64,000 nt of DNA from Tistrella mobilis (lineage in GTDB: Bacteria; Pseudomonadota; Alphaproteobacteria; Tistrellales; Tistrellaceae): NCBI RefSeq assembly GCF_041468085.1, contig NZ_CP121015.1, positions 434,001-498,000 on the forward strand, given 5' to 3'. The translations under genes and the position numbers were made by a program. This document shows, in pieces, positions 42,347 to 51,252 of this stretch. Numbering within the stretch: the first letter of the stretch is position 1; every line of letters starts with the position of its first letter. Under the pieces are notes generated by a model, which ran no database searches, was not told the origin of the DNA, and worked only from the letters and a program-made list of their open reading frames with translations.

Positions 42347-43672
42347 ATGTATGACGGCACCATTCCGCCGACCGATCGCAAGCCCACCGCCGATCCCGAC
42401 CGGCTTGCCGCCCGCTTCGCCACCATCCGGCATCAGACCGAAGCCCTGGCGGCGCCGCTCGACCCCGAGGATCAGGTCGTGCAGTCGATGCCCGATTGCA
42501 GCCCGACCAAATGGCATCTGGGCCACACCACCTGGTTCTTCGAACGCCTGGTGCTGCTGCCCTGGCTGCCGGGCTGGACACCGGTCGACCCGGTCTATGA
42601 CCATCTGTTCAATTCCTATTATGTCGGCCTGGGCAGCCGCCATCCCCGCGCCGCCCGCGGGCTGCTGACCCGCCCGCCGCTGGCGCGCGTGCTGGACTGG
42701 CGGGCCGGCGTCACGCAGGGCGTGCTCGACCTCATGGCCTCCGCCGGGCCGGATACCCTCGCCCGGGTGATGCCGCTGGTCGAACTCGGCATCCATCACG
42801 AGCAGCAGCACCAGGAATTGCTACTTATGGATGTGCTGCACCTGTTCGCGCAGAACCCGTTGCAGCCGGCCTATCTGCCGGGCGACGGCGGCACGGCGCC
42901 GGTCACCCCCGCCACCGACACCCCCCGCCCGCTCACCTGGACCGATCATCCGGGCGGCATCCACCAGATCGGCCACGACCCGGCCGCCGGTTTCGGTTTC
43001 GACAATGAAGGCCCGCGCCATCCGGTGCTGTTGCAGCCCTATCGCCTGGCCGACCGGCCGGTCACCAATGCCGAGTGGCTGGAGTTCATGGCCGAGGACG
43101 GCTATGCCCGCGCGGAATTCTGGCTGTCCGACGGCATCGCGCGCGCCGGGGCCGAAGCCTGGCAGGCACCGCTGCACTGGTTCCGCCCTGAACCCGACGG
43201 CCCCTGGTGGCAGATGACCCTGCGCGGGCCGATGCCGGTCGATCCGGCGGCGCCGGTGGTCCATGTCAGCCATTACGAGGCGGATGCCTTCGCCCGCTTC
43301 CAGGGCGCGCGCCTGCCCACCGAGGCCGAGTGGGAAGTGGCGGCCGCCGGGCACCGGGTCGACGGCAATCTGCTGCCGCGCGGCGTGCTGCACCCGCAGC
43401 CGGCCGGGCAGACGGGAGGGGGCGGCGGGCCGGTTCAGCTCTATGGCGACGTCTGGGAATGGACCGCCAGCGCCTATGGCCCCTATCCGGGCTTCCGCCC
43501 CGCGGCCGGGGCGATCGGTGAATACAACGGCAAGTTCATGGCCAATCAGATGGTGCTGCGTGGCGGAAGCTGCGTCACCCCCGGCGGCCATGTCCGGCCC
43601 GGCTATCGCAACTTCTTCTACCCGCATCAGCGCTGGGCCTTTGCCGGCCTGCGGCTTGCCGCCGACGCCTGA
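42347..43672 (+). CDS. egtB: Ergothioneine biosynthesis sulfoxide synthase EgtB
   Basis: A 441-aa non-heme iron enzyme joining hercynine to a thiol (gamma-glutamylcysteine or cysteine) in ergothioneine synthesis. The N-terminal DinB-type domain holds iron ligands in KWHLGHTTWFFERL and LGIHHEQQHQELLLMDVLH. The C-terminal FGE-sulfatase domain shows RLPTEAEWEVAAAG, LYGDVWEWTASAYGPYPGF and VLRGGSCVTPGGHVRPGYRN. Start ATG 42347 with GGGAGA; the in-frame upstream region is intergenic. It forms an operon with egtD 27 bases downstream. Confidence 0.94.
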   Translation: MYDGTIPPTDRKPTADPDRLAARFATIRHQTEALAAPLDPEDQVVQSMPDCSPTKWHLGHTTWFFERLVLLPWLPGWTPVDPVYDHLFNSYYVGLGSRHPRAARGLLTRPPLARVLDWRAGVTQGVLDLMASAGPDTLARVMPLVELGIHHEQQHQELLLMDVLHLFAQNPLQPAYLPGDGGTAPVTPATDTPRPLTWTDHPGGIHQIGHDPAAGFGFDNEGPRHPVLLQPYRLADRPVTNAEWLEFMAEDGYARAEFWLSDGIARAGAEAWQAPLHWFRPEPDGPWWQMTLRGPMPVDPAAPVVHVSHYEADAFARFQGARLPTEAEWEVAAAGHRVDGNLLPRGVLHPQPAGQTGGGGGPVQLYGDVWEWTASAYGPYPGFRPAAGAIGEYNGKFMANQMVLRGGSCVTPGGHVRPGYRNFFYPHQRWAFAGLRLAADA

Positions 43673-43699
43673 TCTCCCCCTTAAAGGAGGCCTCTTCCC

Positions 43700-44701
43700 A
43701 TGTCAGCCAGCCCCACCGGCGGCATCACCGCCGCCGGCCCGCGCGCCCGGGCCGCGGCCGCGGCCACCGACCCGTCGGATCTGGAAACCCGGGCGCTGCG
43801 CGGCCTGACCCGAACCCCCAAATGCCTGCCGCCGGCGCTGTTCTACGATGATCGGGGCTCGGCCCTGTTCGACCGGATCACCCGGCTCGACGCCTATTAC
43901 CCCACCCGGGCCGAGACGGCGATCCTGCGCCGCCAGGCACGCGAGATCGCCGCCCATGCCGGATCGGGGGCGGTGCTGGTCGATTACGGCGCCGGATCCT
44001 CGGTCAAGACCCGGCTGGTGCTGGATGCGCTGGACCGGCCGGCGGCCTGGGTGCCGATCGATGTCTCGGCCGGCCATCTGGAGCGGGCGGCCGCCGCGAT
44101 CGCCCGCGACCATCCGGGCCTTGTGGTCGCCCCCTTGGTCGCCGATTTCACCGCCGCCCTGGATCTGCCCGATGCCGTCAGGGCCCTGCCCGGCCTGCGG
44201 CTCGGCTTCTTCCCCGGCTCGACCATCGGCAATCTGGCACCGGACGAGGCGGTGGCCTTTCTGCGCCGCGCCGCCAGCCTGCTGGGGCGCGAAGGCCGGC
44301 TGATCGTCGGCGTGGACCTGGTCAAGGATGAAGACCGCCTGCTCGCCGCCTATGACGACCCCGAGGGCGTGACCGCCGCCTTCAACCTGAACCTGCTGGC
44401 CCGGCTCAACCGCGAGGCCCGGGCCGATTTCGACCCCACCGCCTTCGCCCACCGGGTGCGCTGGAATGCCGGCCTCTGCCGGATCGAGATGCATCTGGAA
44501 AGCCTGACCGACCAGGTGGTCAGCATCGCCGGCCGGCCGATCCGCTTCCGGGCGGGCGAGACCATCCACACCGAAAACAGCCACAAATTTACGCCCGAAA
44601 GCTTCGCCCGCCTCGCCAGCCGCGCCGGCTGGCGCAGCCGGGCGTGCTGGACCGATGCGGCACGCGATTTCAGCGTGCATGAACTGGTGCAAAGCCATTG
44701 A
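43700..44701 (+). CDS. egtD: L-histidine N-alpha-methyltransferase EgtD
   Basis: A 333-aa SAM-dependent enzyme that trimethylates histidine to hercynine, the first ergothioneine step. Key segments: PPALFYDDRGSALFDRIT, the SAM loop VLVDYGAGSSVKTRLVLDAL, GLRLGFFPGSTIGNLAP, and the C-terminal IHTENSHKFTPESFARL. The start ATG 43700 follows AAAGGAGG. Thiol antioxidant production fits the nearby catalase and stress genes. Confidence 0.94.
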   Translation: MSASPTGGITAAGPRARAAAAATDPSDLETRALRGLTRTPKCLPPALFYDDRGSALFDRITRLDAYYPTRAETAILRRQAREIAAHAGSGAVLVDYGAGSSVKTRLVLDALDRPAAWVPIDVSAGHLERAAAAIARDHPGLVVAPLVADFTAALDLPDAVRALPGLRLGFFPGSTIGNLAPDEAVAFLRRAASLLGREGRLIVGVDLVKDEDRLLAAYDDPEGVTAAFNLNLLARLNREARADFDPTAFAHRVRWNAGLCRIEMHLESLTDQVVSIAGRPIRFRAGETIHTENSHKFTPESFARLASRAGWRSRACWTDAARDFSVHELVQSH

Positions 44702-44833
44702 CAAACCGGCATCCGAGGCCCGTCGCCTGGCCGTGGAGACTGAGAAAGCGACGGAGGCGGGGCCCGCACCGTTGACGGAGGGCGACGATTGCGCCGACGG
44801 CATTATCGCCCATGAAGGCAGACGGCCGGGCGG

Positions 44834-45478
44834 CTACTGATCGCGGAACTTCGCCGGCTGGCCGTCGGGCGGATACTGGTTCTCGGCCAGCAGCCGGGCC
44901 AGATGCAGCACGTTGCGCGCCGCAAGATCGATGGTGGTGCCGATCTTGTCGGGCATGGCCGGCAGGTCCTTGTAATCGGTCTTGCCCATGGCCTCGCCCA
45001 CCCAGTAGACGACGGCATTGGGCGGGATGGTGAAGCCGACATCGGCCAGGCCCTGATAGACCTCGGCCGCGACGTGATGGGCGCCGTCTTCATTGCCCAC
45101 CACCACCAGCGCCACCGCGCGGCCGTAAGAGCGCAGCCGCCCCGCCTCGTCGGTCTCGGTCAGGAAGGCGTTCAGCCGCTCCAGCACCCGCTTGCAGACG
45201 CTGGAGGGCTGGCCAAGCCAGATGGGGGTGCCGATCACCAGGATCTGCGCATCCAACACCTGCCGGCGGATCTCCGGCCAGGCATCGCCCGGCCCCTCAT
45301 CGGCGGTGATGCCGGGTTTGATGTCGTGATCGACCGCACGGATGCTGACCGTCTCCACCCCGTCGCGGCCCAGCCGGTTCAGGAATTGCGACAGCAGCAG
45401 ATCGGTGGAGCTTTCGGCATCGCCGCCCTTCAGCGTGCAGTTGATGCCGAAGGCCCGGATCGGTTTCGGGTCCGCCAT
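44834..45478 (-). CDS. Flavodoxin-fold NAD(P)H-dependent FMN reductase-like protein
   Basis: A 214-aa flavodoxin-like protein. FGINCTLKGGDAESSTDLLL near the N-terminus is the FMN phosphate loop, and ILVIGTPIWLGQPSSVCKRVLERL is the second FMN segment. Family members reduce quinones, azo dyes or FMN using NAD(P)H, or carry electrons. It is downstream of the small protein at 45482-45766 by three bases, so the two are co-transcribed. Confidence 0.87.
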   Translation of the reverse strand: MADPKPIRAFGINCTLKGGDAESSTDLLLSQFLNRLGRDGVETVSIRAVDHDIKPGITADEGPGDAWPEIRRQVLDAQILVIGTPIWLGQPSSVCKRVLERLNAFLTETDEAGRLRSYGRAVALVVVGNEDGAHHVAAEVYQGLADVGFTIPPNAVVYWVGEAMGKTDYKDLPAMPDKIGTTIDLAARNVLHLARLLAENQYPPDGQPAKFRDQ

Positions 45479-45481
45479 GGC

Positions 45482-45766
45482 TCACCCCTCCTCGCGCCGC
45501 ACGAATTTGAAGAAGCGGCTGGTCCTGCCGTCGGCGGTCTTGTCCTGATGCAGGAAGGCGATGCCGGTCTCGTCGAATTTGCGGAAGAACGCCTCCCAGC
45601 TGATCCGCTCCAGCCCGGGATCGGGCTCGCCGTCGTCGAAATCAATCCGCAGGATGCCGGCATCATCGCCCTTGTGGGTGGCCTTCACCGCAGCGGGGTG
45701 GCCCCCGCGCGCCTCCGCCCAGCGGCGGATCTCGTCGTGATCGGTGGTGGTGCGTGCGTCGGACAT
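45482..45766 (-). CDS. Small uncharacterised protein upstream of the flavodoxin-like gene
   Basis: A 94-aa protein starting MSDARTTTDHDEIRRWAEAR. Its core (GGHPAAVKATHKGDDAGILR, then ISWEAFFRKFDETGIAFLHQ and DGRTSRFFKFVRREE) is a compact alpha/beta domain widespread in alphaproteobacteria near Ku/LigD or stress genes (from memory). It is often labelled a branching-enzyme fragment, which I do not support. It is divergent from ku. Confidence 0.7.
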   Translation of the reverse strand: MSDARTTTDHDEIRRWAEARGGHPAAVKATHKGDDAGILRIDFDDGEPDPGLERISWEAFFRKFDETGIAFLHQDKTADGRTSRFFKFVRREEG

Positions 45767-45894
45767 GGGAACAGGCTCCTCAACTGATATCGCCTCGCGA
45801 CAGCGAACCATCCGACCCCGGCAATGGTTCCGGGAACCGCGGCCCCGGCGGCCGGGTTGACGGGATCAGGCCCGGACACGAAGAGAGGCGATCC

Positions 45895-46782
45895 ATGGCG
45901 CGCAAACCGGCAGAACCGAAGGATGACGGCGACGAAGCGGCGGCCGATCGCCCCGCCGCGCGCCCTGTCTGGACCGGCAATATGCGGCTCGCCCTGGTGT
46001 CGGTGCCGGTGAAGCTCTACGCGGCGGTAAAGAGCGGGGCGCGGATCCGGTTCCACCAGGTCCACGAGCCCTCGCACCGGCGCATCCGCTATCAGAAGAT
46101 CGTGCCCGGGGTCGGTCCGGTGGATACCGACGAGATCGTGAAGGGCTTCGAGCTGGACCAGGGCCGCTGGGTGCTGATCGATCAGGACGAGATCGACGCG
46201 CTGAAGGTGGAAACCCGCCACACGCTCGATCTGGTGCAGTTCGTGGGCCCCGACGAGATCGCGCCGATCTGGTTCGAGCGGCCCTATTACGTGGTCCCCG
46301 ACGGCGATCTGGCGGTCGAGGCCTATGCCGTGCTCCGCGATGCGCTGAAACGTGCCGGGCGGATCGGCCTCGGCCAGTTCGTGATGCGCGGGCGGGAATA
46401 TGTCGCTGCCCTCAAGCCCTGCGGCCAGGGGCTGATGCTGGAAACCCTGCGCTTCGCCGACGAGGTCCAGCGCGCCGCCCCCTTCTTCACCTCGATCGAC
46501 GAAGAGGCGAGTGATCCGGAACTGCTCGACCTCGCGGCCGAGCTGATCGAGCGCAAGACCTCGGCCTTCGAGCCCGGTCGGTTCAAGGACAATTACACCC
46601 GGGCCCTGCGCCAGCTGATCGACGCCAAGGCGGCGGAGAAATCGGTCGAGGTGGGCGAAGAAGCGGCCGGGGAGACGGGCGGCGGCGGCAAGGTCGTCGA
46701 TCTGGTCGAGGCGTTGCGCCGCTCGGTCAAGGACGGGGGCAAGGCGAAGCCGGCACGGAGCGGCCGGCGCAAGGCGGGCTGA
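45895..46782 (+). CDS. ku: Ku protein (bacterial NHEJ)
   Basis: A 295-aa bacterial Ku. The beta-barrel core reads PVWTGNMRLALVSVPVKLYA, IRFHQVHEPSHRRIRYQKIV, YYVVPDGDLAVEAYAVLRDA, and the helical arm continues to KDNYTRALRQLIDAK. A basic C-terminal tail (KAKPARSGRRKAG) fits DNA binding and LigD recruitment. It forms a ring on broken DNA ends. GAGAGG precedes ATG 45895. The ligD gene begins five bases after its stop. Confidence 0.96.
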   Translation: MARKPAEPKDDGDEAAADRPAARPVWTGNMRLALVSVPVKLYAAVKSGARIRFHQVHEPSHRRIRYQKIVPGVGPVDTDEIVKGFELDQGRWVLIDQDEIDALKVETRHTLDLVQFVGPDEIAPIWFERPYYVVPDGDLAVEAYAVLRDALKRAGRIGLGQFVMRGREYVAALKPCGQGLMLETLRFADEVQRAAPFFTSIDEEASDPELLDLAAELIERKTSAFEPGRFKDNYTRALRQLIDAKAAEKSVEVGEEAAGETGGGGKVVDLVEALRRSVKDGGKAKPARSGRRKAG

Positions 46783-46787
46783 AGCCG

Positions 46788-49226
46788 ATGACGGCCGACA
46801 CCCTCGACGCCTATCGCCGCAAACGGCGCTTCGACCGCACGCCCGAGCCGGATGCGGAAGACGGGGGCGCCGCGAAAGGCGGCAGGCTGACCTATGCCAT
46901 CCAGAAGCATGATGCCCGGCGGCTGCATTACGATCTCCGGCTGGAATGGGCGGGGGTGCTGAAAAGCTGGGCGATCACCCGCGGTCCCAGCCTGGATCCG
47001 AAGCAGAAGCGGCTGGCGGTGCGCACCGAAGACCACCCCCTCGCCTATGCTGGCTTCGAAGGGCGGATCCCGGAAGGCCAGTACGGCGCGGGCGAGGTGG
47101 TGCTGTGGGATCGCGGCCATTGGGAGCCGATCGGCGACCCCGACGCGGGCCTCGCCGCCGGGCGGCTGGATTTCATCATCCAGGGTGAGCGGCTGCATGG
47201 CCGCTTCGTGCTGGTGCGCATGAAGCCGGCGCGGAAGGCGGGGCGGGCCAGGGAAAAGGCGGAAAACTGGCTGCTGATCAAGCGCGACGATGCCGATGCC
47301 GACCCGACGAGCGAGGTGACCCGCCGCCACCCCGGCAGCGTGGCGGTTCAGCCGAAAAGCGCGGCCGCACCCCTGCCCGGCTTCGTAGCGCCGATGCTCG
47401 CGACCCTGACCGATCGGCCGCCGCGCGGGCCCGGCTGGGCGTTCGAAATCAAGCTCGACGGCTATCGCGCGCTCGCCGCGGTTTCAGGCGGGCGGGTGGT
47501 GATCCGCACCCGGTCGGGCCTCGACTGGACCGGCCGCTTCCCCGGCATCGTCAGGGCGCTGGCGGCGCGCGCCGACCTGGACGGCGTGCTGCTGGATGGC
47601 GAGGTGACGGCGATGAACGCCGATGGTCGCAGTGATTTTTCCGCCCTGCAGGCGGCGCTCTCCGCCGGGGGCGAGGGGCTGCATTACGGCGTCTTCGACC
47701 TGCTGGCCGAGGGCGGCGAAAGCCTGCGCCATCTGCCCTGGACAGCCCGCAAGGCCCGGCTGCGCGCCCTGATCGGCGAGACCGCGGGCGGGACCGTCCA
47801 TGTCGTCGACCACAGCCCCGGGCCGGCCGCCGCCCTGCTCGACCAGGTGTGCAGGGCGGGGTATGAGGGGCTGATCGCCAAACGGACCGGGGCGCCCTAT
47901 CGCTCGGGGCGCGGCCATGCCTGGCTCAAGGTCAAATGCGGCCATGCGGGGGAGTATGTGGTGGTCGGCACCTCGCCGTCTGCCGCCGGGCGACCCTTCG
48001 CCTCTCTGCTGCTGGCGGTCGTGGAGCGCGGCCGCTGCCGCTATGCCGGCCGGGTGGGCGCCGGGTTCGGCGACAGGGATTTCGCCTGGCTGGCACCCCG
48101 GCTGAAGGCGCTGAGCCGGCCGACACCCGCCGTCGATCGCGACACCATACCGCCCGCCATCGCCCGCGAGGCCCGCTGGGTGGAGCCGCGGATCGTGGTC
48201 CAGATCGTCCATGGCGGCCTGACCGGCGACGGGCTGATCCGCCAGGGCCGCTATCTGGGCCCGCGCGAGGACAAGCCGGCGGCCGAAGTTGAGGCGGACC
48301 GGATGATGGCCGTCGAGGAGGCAGAAGCGATGGACGAGACCGGAGACAGCCTGCGCGGCGTGCGCCTGACCCATCCCGACCGGGTGCTCTTCCCGGAACA
48401 GGGTGTCACCAAGCGCGATCTCGCCCGCTGGTTCGATGCCGTGGCGGAGCTGATGATGCCGCATCTGGACAACCGGCTGGTCAGCCTGGTGCGCTGCCCC
48501 GAGGGCCGGCGCAAGGCCTGCTTCTTTCAGCGCCATGCCGGCCGTGGCCTGCCGGACGGTTTCGCCGGCCGCAAACTGACCGGGAAGGACGGCCGTACCG
48601 AAGAGTATGTTATGGTCCGCAATCCCGAAGGCCTGATCGGGGCGGCGCAGATCGGGGTTCTTGAGCTGCATCTCTGGGGGTCGCGCATCGATCGCCCGGA
48701 ACGCCCGGACCGGCTGGTCTTCGATCTGGACCCCGATCCGGCGGTGGGGTTCGATGCCGTGCGGCAGGCAGCCTTCGACATGCGCGACGCGCTCGCCGCG
48801 CTCGACCTCGCCTCGGTGCCGCTGCTGACCGGCGGCAAGGGGGTGCATGTGGTGGCCCCGATCGCCCGCCGGCACGACTGGCCGGTGGTCAAGGCGGCGG
48901 CGAAGGCCCTGGCCACGCGCTTCGCCGACCATGATCCCGCCCGCTTCGTGGCGACGATGAGCAAGGCGAAGCGCAGGGGCCGGATCTTCATCGACCATTT
49001 CCGCAACGACCGCACCGCCACCGCGATCTGCCCCTGGTCACCCCGCGCCCGGGCCGGGGCGCCGGTGGCCTGGCCGGTCGACTGGAAGATGCTGGCGGAG
49101 ATCGACCGGGCCGATGCCTTCCGCCTGGGCGACCCCCTGCCCGCGGCCGACCCCTGGGCCGGGCTGGTGCCGCCCCGGCAGGGGCTGACGGTGGCGGCGT
49201 TGAGCGCGCTCGGCGTTACGGAATAG
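46788..49226 (+). CDS. ligD: DNA ligase D (phosphoesterase-ligase-polymerase)
   Basis: An 812-aa multifunctional NHEJ enzyme, in the Pseudomonas-type order. Residues ~10-150 are the 3'-phosphoesterase (IQKHDARRLHYDLRLEWAGV, WAITRGPSLDP). Residues ~200-500 are the ATP-dependent ligase, with the adenylated Lys in FEIKLDGYRALAAV. Residues ~520-812 are the primase-polymerase (LTHPDRVLFPEQGVTKRDLA, DLDPDPAVGFDAV, FIDHFRNDRTATAICPWSPR). All three catalytic signatures appear intact, so Ku-dependent end joining should be functional. Confidence 0.96.
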   Translation: MTADTLDAYRRKRRFDRTPEPDAEDGGAAKGGRLTYAIQKHDARRLHYDLRLEWAGVLKSWAITRGPSLDPKQKRLAVRTEDHPLAYAGFEGRIPEGQYGAGEVVLWDRGHWEPIGDPDAGLAAGRLDFIIQGERLHGRFVLVRMKPARKAGRAREKAENWLLIKRDDADADPTSEVTRRHPGSVAVQPKSAAAPLPGFVAPMLATLTDRPPRGPGWAFEIKLDGYRALAAVSGGRVVIRTRSGLDWTGRFPGIVRALAARADLDGVLLDGEVTAMNADGRSDFSALQAALSAGGEGLHYGVFDLLAEGGESLRHLPWTARKARLRALIGETAGGTVHVVDHSPGPAAALLDQVCRAGYEGLIAKRTGAPYRSGRGHAWLKVKCGHAGEYVVVGTSPSAAGRPFASLLLAVVERGRCRYAGRVGAGFGDRDFAWLAPRLKALSRPTPAVDRDTIPPAIAREARWVEPRIVVQIVHGGLTGDGLIRQGRYLGPREDKPAAEVEADRMMAVEEAEAMDETGDSLRGVRLTHPDRVLFPEQGVTKRDLARWFDAVAELMMPHLDNRLVSLVRCPEGRRKACFFQRHAGRGLPDGFAGRKLTGKDGRTEEYVMVRNPEGLIGAAQIGVLELHLWGSRIDRPERPDRLVFDLDPDPAVGFDAVRQAAFDMRDALAALDLASVPLLTGGKGVHVVAPIARRHDWPVVKAAAKALATRFADHDPARFVATMSKAKRRGRIFIDHFRNDRTATAICPWSPRARAGAPVAWPVDWKMLAEIDRADAFRLGDPLPAADPWAGLVPPRQGLTVAALSALGVTE

Positions 49227-49518
49227 GGGCATGCGGGAATGCGACACCCGGCAATGACCGCAGGCCGCGTTTTCCCCTCGCCATCCACCGCGATGAGAGG
49301 ATTATTTTGGGCCTGCCCCCCAAAAAAATGAAATACCGGCTTGCCAGAAGGACGAAAAGGCCCCACCTTCGGCAGCGTCGAGTACGAGCCTACCAGGTTC
49401 CCAGACCTCTAGCCGATGAACTTCGTATACCCATTCGAATTTGTCTTGTTTGAGATCTGATTTCGACCATCCGCACGCGATGCGGGTGCCCTTATGACGA
49501 CGACGAAAGGTTATTCCC
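49227..49518 (+). promoter_or_regulatory. Long leader region of the first cold-shock gene
   Basis: A 292-base gap without a gene. The part from ~49290 is AT-richer than the flanks and probably includes the promoter and a long 5' untranslated leader, a usual feature of cspA-type mRNAs. The end, ACGACGACGAAAGG before the ATG, is nearly repeated before the second csp gene. Confidence 0.5.
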
Positions 49519-49728
49519 ATGGCTACGGGAACCGTGAAGTGGTTCAACACCACCAAGGGCTTCGGCTTCATCCAGCCTGACGAGGGCGGAAACGACGCCT
49601 TCGTGCACATCAGCGCCGTGCAGCGCTCGGGCCTGACCGAACTGGTCGAAGGCCAGAAGGTTGCCTACGAGCTGATCGCTGACCGCCGCAGCGGTAAGCT
49701 GGCAGCTGCCAATCTGGAGCTTCTCTGA
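49519..49728 (+). CDS. cspA: CspA-family cold-shock protein (first of two)
   Basis: A 69-aa single cold-shock domain: [20 protein letters not shown] with RNP1 (KGFGFI) and RNP2 (AFVHI), the RNA-chaperone surface. It shares nearly the whole sequence with the second copy at 49999. A terminator follows at 49787. Cold-shock proteins melt RNA structure and act as antiterminators. Confidence 0.96.
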   Translation: MATGTVKWFNTTKGFGFIQPDEGGNDAFVHISAVQRSGLTELVEGQKVAYELIADRRSGKLAAANLELL

Positions 49729-49786
49729 TCCGGTTACGGCGCGCCCCTTCGGGTGGCGCGCTCCGGTGACGATGTCTCCTGGAAAG

Positions 49787-49822
49787 ACCCCGCCCTGGTT
49801 TCGACCGGGGCGGGGTTTTTCT
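49787..49822 (+). terminator. Terminator after the first cold-shock gene
   Basis: ACCCCGCCC and GGGCGGGGT form a 9-bp GC stem with a 12-base loop followed by TTTTT, 58 bases past the stop. Confidence 0.85.
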
Positions 49823-49998
49823 CGTCTGCGGATCATGCCGAAACGCGCGCGGACGAAAGGCCGCACTTGAAACCATCCCGGAAAAGCCGCACCCTTTTCC
49901 ACGTCGGCAGGGACCAGGGATGACGGGGTCCCCGGCTGGCCGTCCGCCAGGGTTGCGGATGACACTGCAAAACGACGATGACGAAAGGGTGTCCCCTC

Positions 49999-50211
49999 AT
50001 GGCGACGGGAACCGTGAAGTGGTTCAACGCCACCAAAGGCTTCGGCTTCATTCAGCCCGACGAGGGCGGAGCCGATGCCTTCGTGCACATCAGCGCCGTT
50101 CAGCGCTCGGGTCTGACCGAGCTGCGTGAGGGCCAGAAGGTCTCTTACGAGCTGGTCGCAGACCGCCGCAGCGGCAAGCTGGCGGCCGCCAACCTGTCAC
50201 TGATCGGCTGA
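49999..50211 (+). CDS. cspA: CspA-family cold-shock protein (second of two)
   Basis: A 70-aa cold-shock domain protein; start chosen at ATG 49999 to match the first copy (an in-frame ATG at 49978 would add seven residues). RNP1 KGFGFI and RNP2 AFVHI are intact. It differs from the first copy at about nine positions, so this is a recent-looking tandem duplication. Its own terminator follows, implying separate control. Confidence 0.95.
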   Translation: MATGTVKWFNATKGFGFIQPDEGGADAFVHISAVQRSGLTELREGQKVSYELVADRRSGKLAAANLSLIG

Positions 50212-50322
50212 GCCCGGCCTGTCCCACAGGCCGGCCTGACCGACAGGCCGGGAGCGCGTTCGCAGGCGTAGGATCGACCACGGACTTTCACGACGCCTGA
50301 CGATACCCGAGGCACTTTCGGA

Positions 50323-50358
50323 AACCCCGCATCCTCTGACCGAGGGTGCGGGGTTTTC
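50323..50358 (+). terminator. Terminator after the second cold-shock gene
   Basis: AACCCCGCA and TGCGGGGTT pair in a stem extended by CCTC/GAGG across a one-base bulge, then TTTT. It lies 112 bases past the csp stop and also faces the convergent DUF2934 gene. Confidence 0.8.
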
Positions 50359-50421
50359 TCGTCTCCGGCGCCATCATCCCGCGCCATGATCATCCCGGGC
50401 CATGATCACCCCGGGCCATGG

Positions 50422-50748
50422 TCACCCCGGACCGTCATCGTCCCGGGGCGGCACCGGCCGGGGTGCGGTACGTTCCTCGCCCTGATCGGTCAGGGTCGGA
50501 AATTCGCCCTGGTTCTCCACCGCCTCCGGCGGTTCCGCCGGGTTGTTGCGGATGCGGTCGCGGGGGGAGCCGGGGCGGAAGGTGGTCAGGTCCTGATTGT
50601 CCTCGATCGCCACCAGTTCCTCGGCGCGGCCGCGGTAATCCTCTTCCAGCCCGGGAATGGCGCCCTCTTCCTTCCACAACCGATGCATGTGCTCTTTGAT
50701 CCGGTCGTCTCTATTGGTTGTTCTCTGCTCCGGGCTCTGCCTGGTCAT
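50422..50748 (-). CDS. DUF2934-domain protein
   Basis: A 108-aa protein. Residues ~15-55 (DDRIKEHMHRLWKEEGAIPG then GRAEELVAIEDN) match the DUF2934 pattern of a short helical domain with Arg and Trp-Glu residues. The remainder is Pro/Arg/Asp-rich and probably disordered. ATG 50748 follows AAGGAGG at good spacing. DUF2934 proteins are common in soil alphaproteobacteria; function unknown. It is divergent from the acidic protein at 50893. Confidence 0.8.
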   Translation of the reverse strand: MTRQSPEQRTTNRDDRIKEHMHRLWKEEGAIPGLEEDYRGRAEELVAIEDNQDLTTFRPGSPRDRIRNNPAEPPEAVENQGEFPTLTDQGEERTAPRPVPPRDDDGPG

Positions 50749-50892
50749 CACCGGCCTCCTTGCTGGGGATGCCGGTCAACCGGCGGGGCGGAGCGCGGGT
50801 TCCGGGGCGGAGGTCCCGATGGCGGGGAACCTGTCGCGCGATCCGGGGTTCACCCCTGGTAACCGCCCGCCTGAGCAGGAGATACCGCCGCC

Positions 50893-51252
50893 ATGGCGAC
50901 AGCCGATCGGAACCGCCGGCAGCCGGACCAGACCGATGCCGGGATCCTGGGCAGCGCCGAAGGGCGCGAGGCCGATGCCCGCGACACGCGCAGCCCCGAT
51001 GGCCGGCGCTTCCGCAATGTCCCGCGCGACGAAGCGCCCGCCCGGCCGGACGACGTGATCACCGACCCCGTCACCGGCGAGGCCGAGGGTCTGGACCCCA
51101 CCGAAGAGGCCACCCGCCGTGCGGCCGAAGACGTGTTCGACGACGACGAGGCCCTCGACGACGAAGACGATGGGGAGACCGAGGATGAAGACCGCTTCCC
51201 GGAGGGCTGGCCACCCGACCGCCGCGACACGGACGACGACGATGCCGGGTGA
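50893..51252 (+). CDS. Small acidic, probably disordered protein
   Basis: A 119-aa hydrophilic protein with no recognised family. The first half is mixed Arg/Asp-rich; the C-terminal third is almost all Asp/Glu (FDDDEALDDEDDGETEDEDR) and ends in DDDDAG. No membrane segment. It starts with GAGCAGGAGA-type purines upstream and overlaps the next gene's start, so co-expression with the oxidoreductase is possible but may be accidental. Confidence 0.6.
   Translation: MATADRNRRQPDQTDAGILGSAEGREADARDTRSPDGRRFRNVPRDEAPARPDDVITDPVTGEAEGLDPTEEATRRAAEDVFDDDEALDDEDDGETEDEDRFPEGWPPDRRDTDDDDAG

Noticed and set aside
44655-44840. 61-aa plus-strand frame at the end of egtD
   Set aside because: It begins inside egtD in another frame and lacks a convincing ribosome site or homologous pattern.
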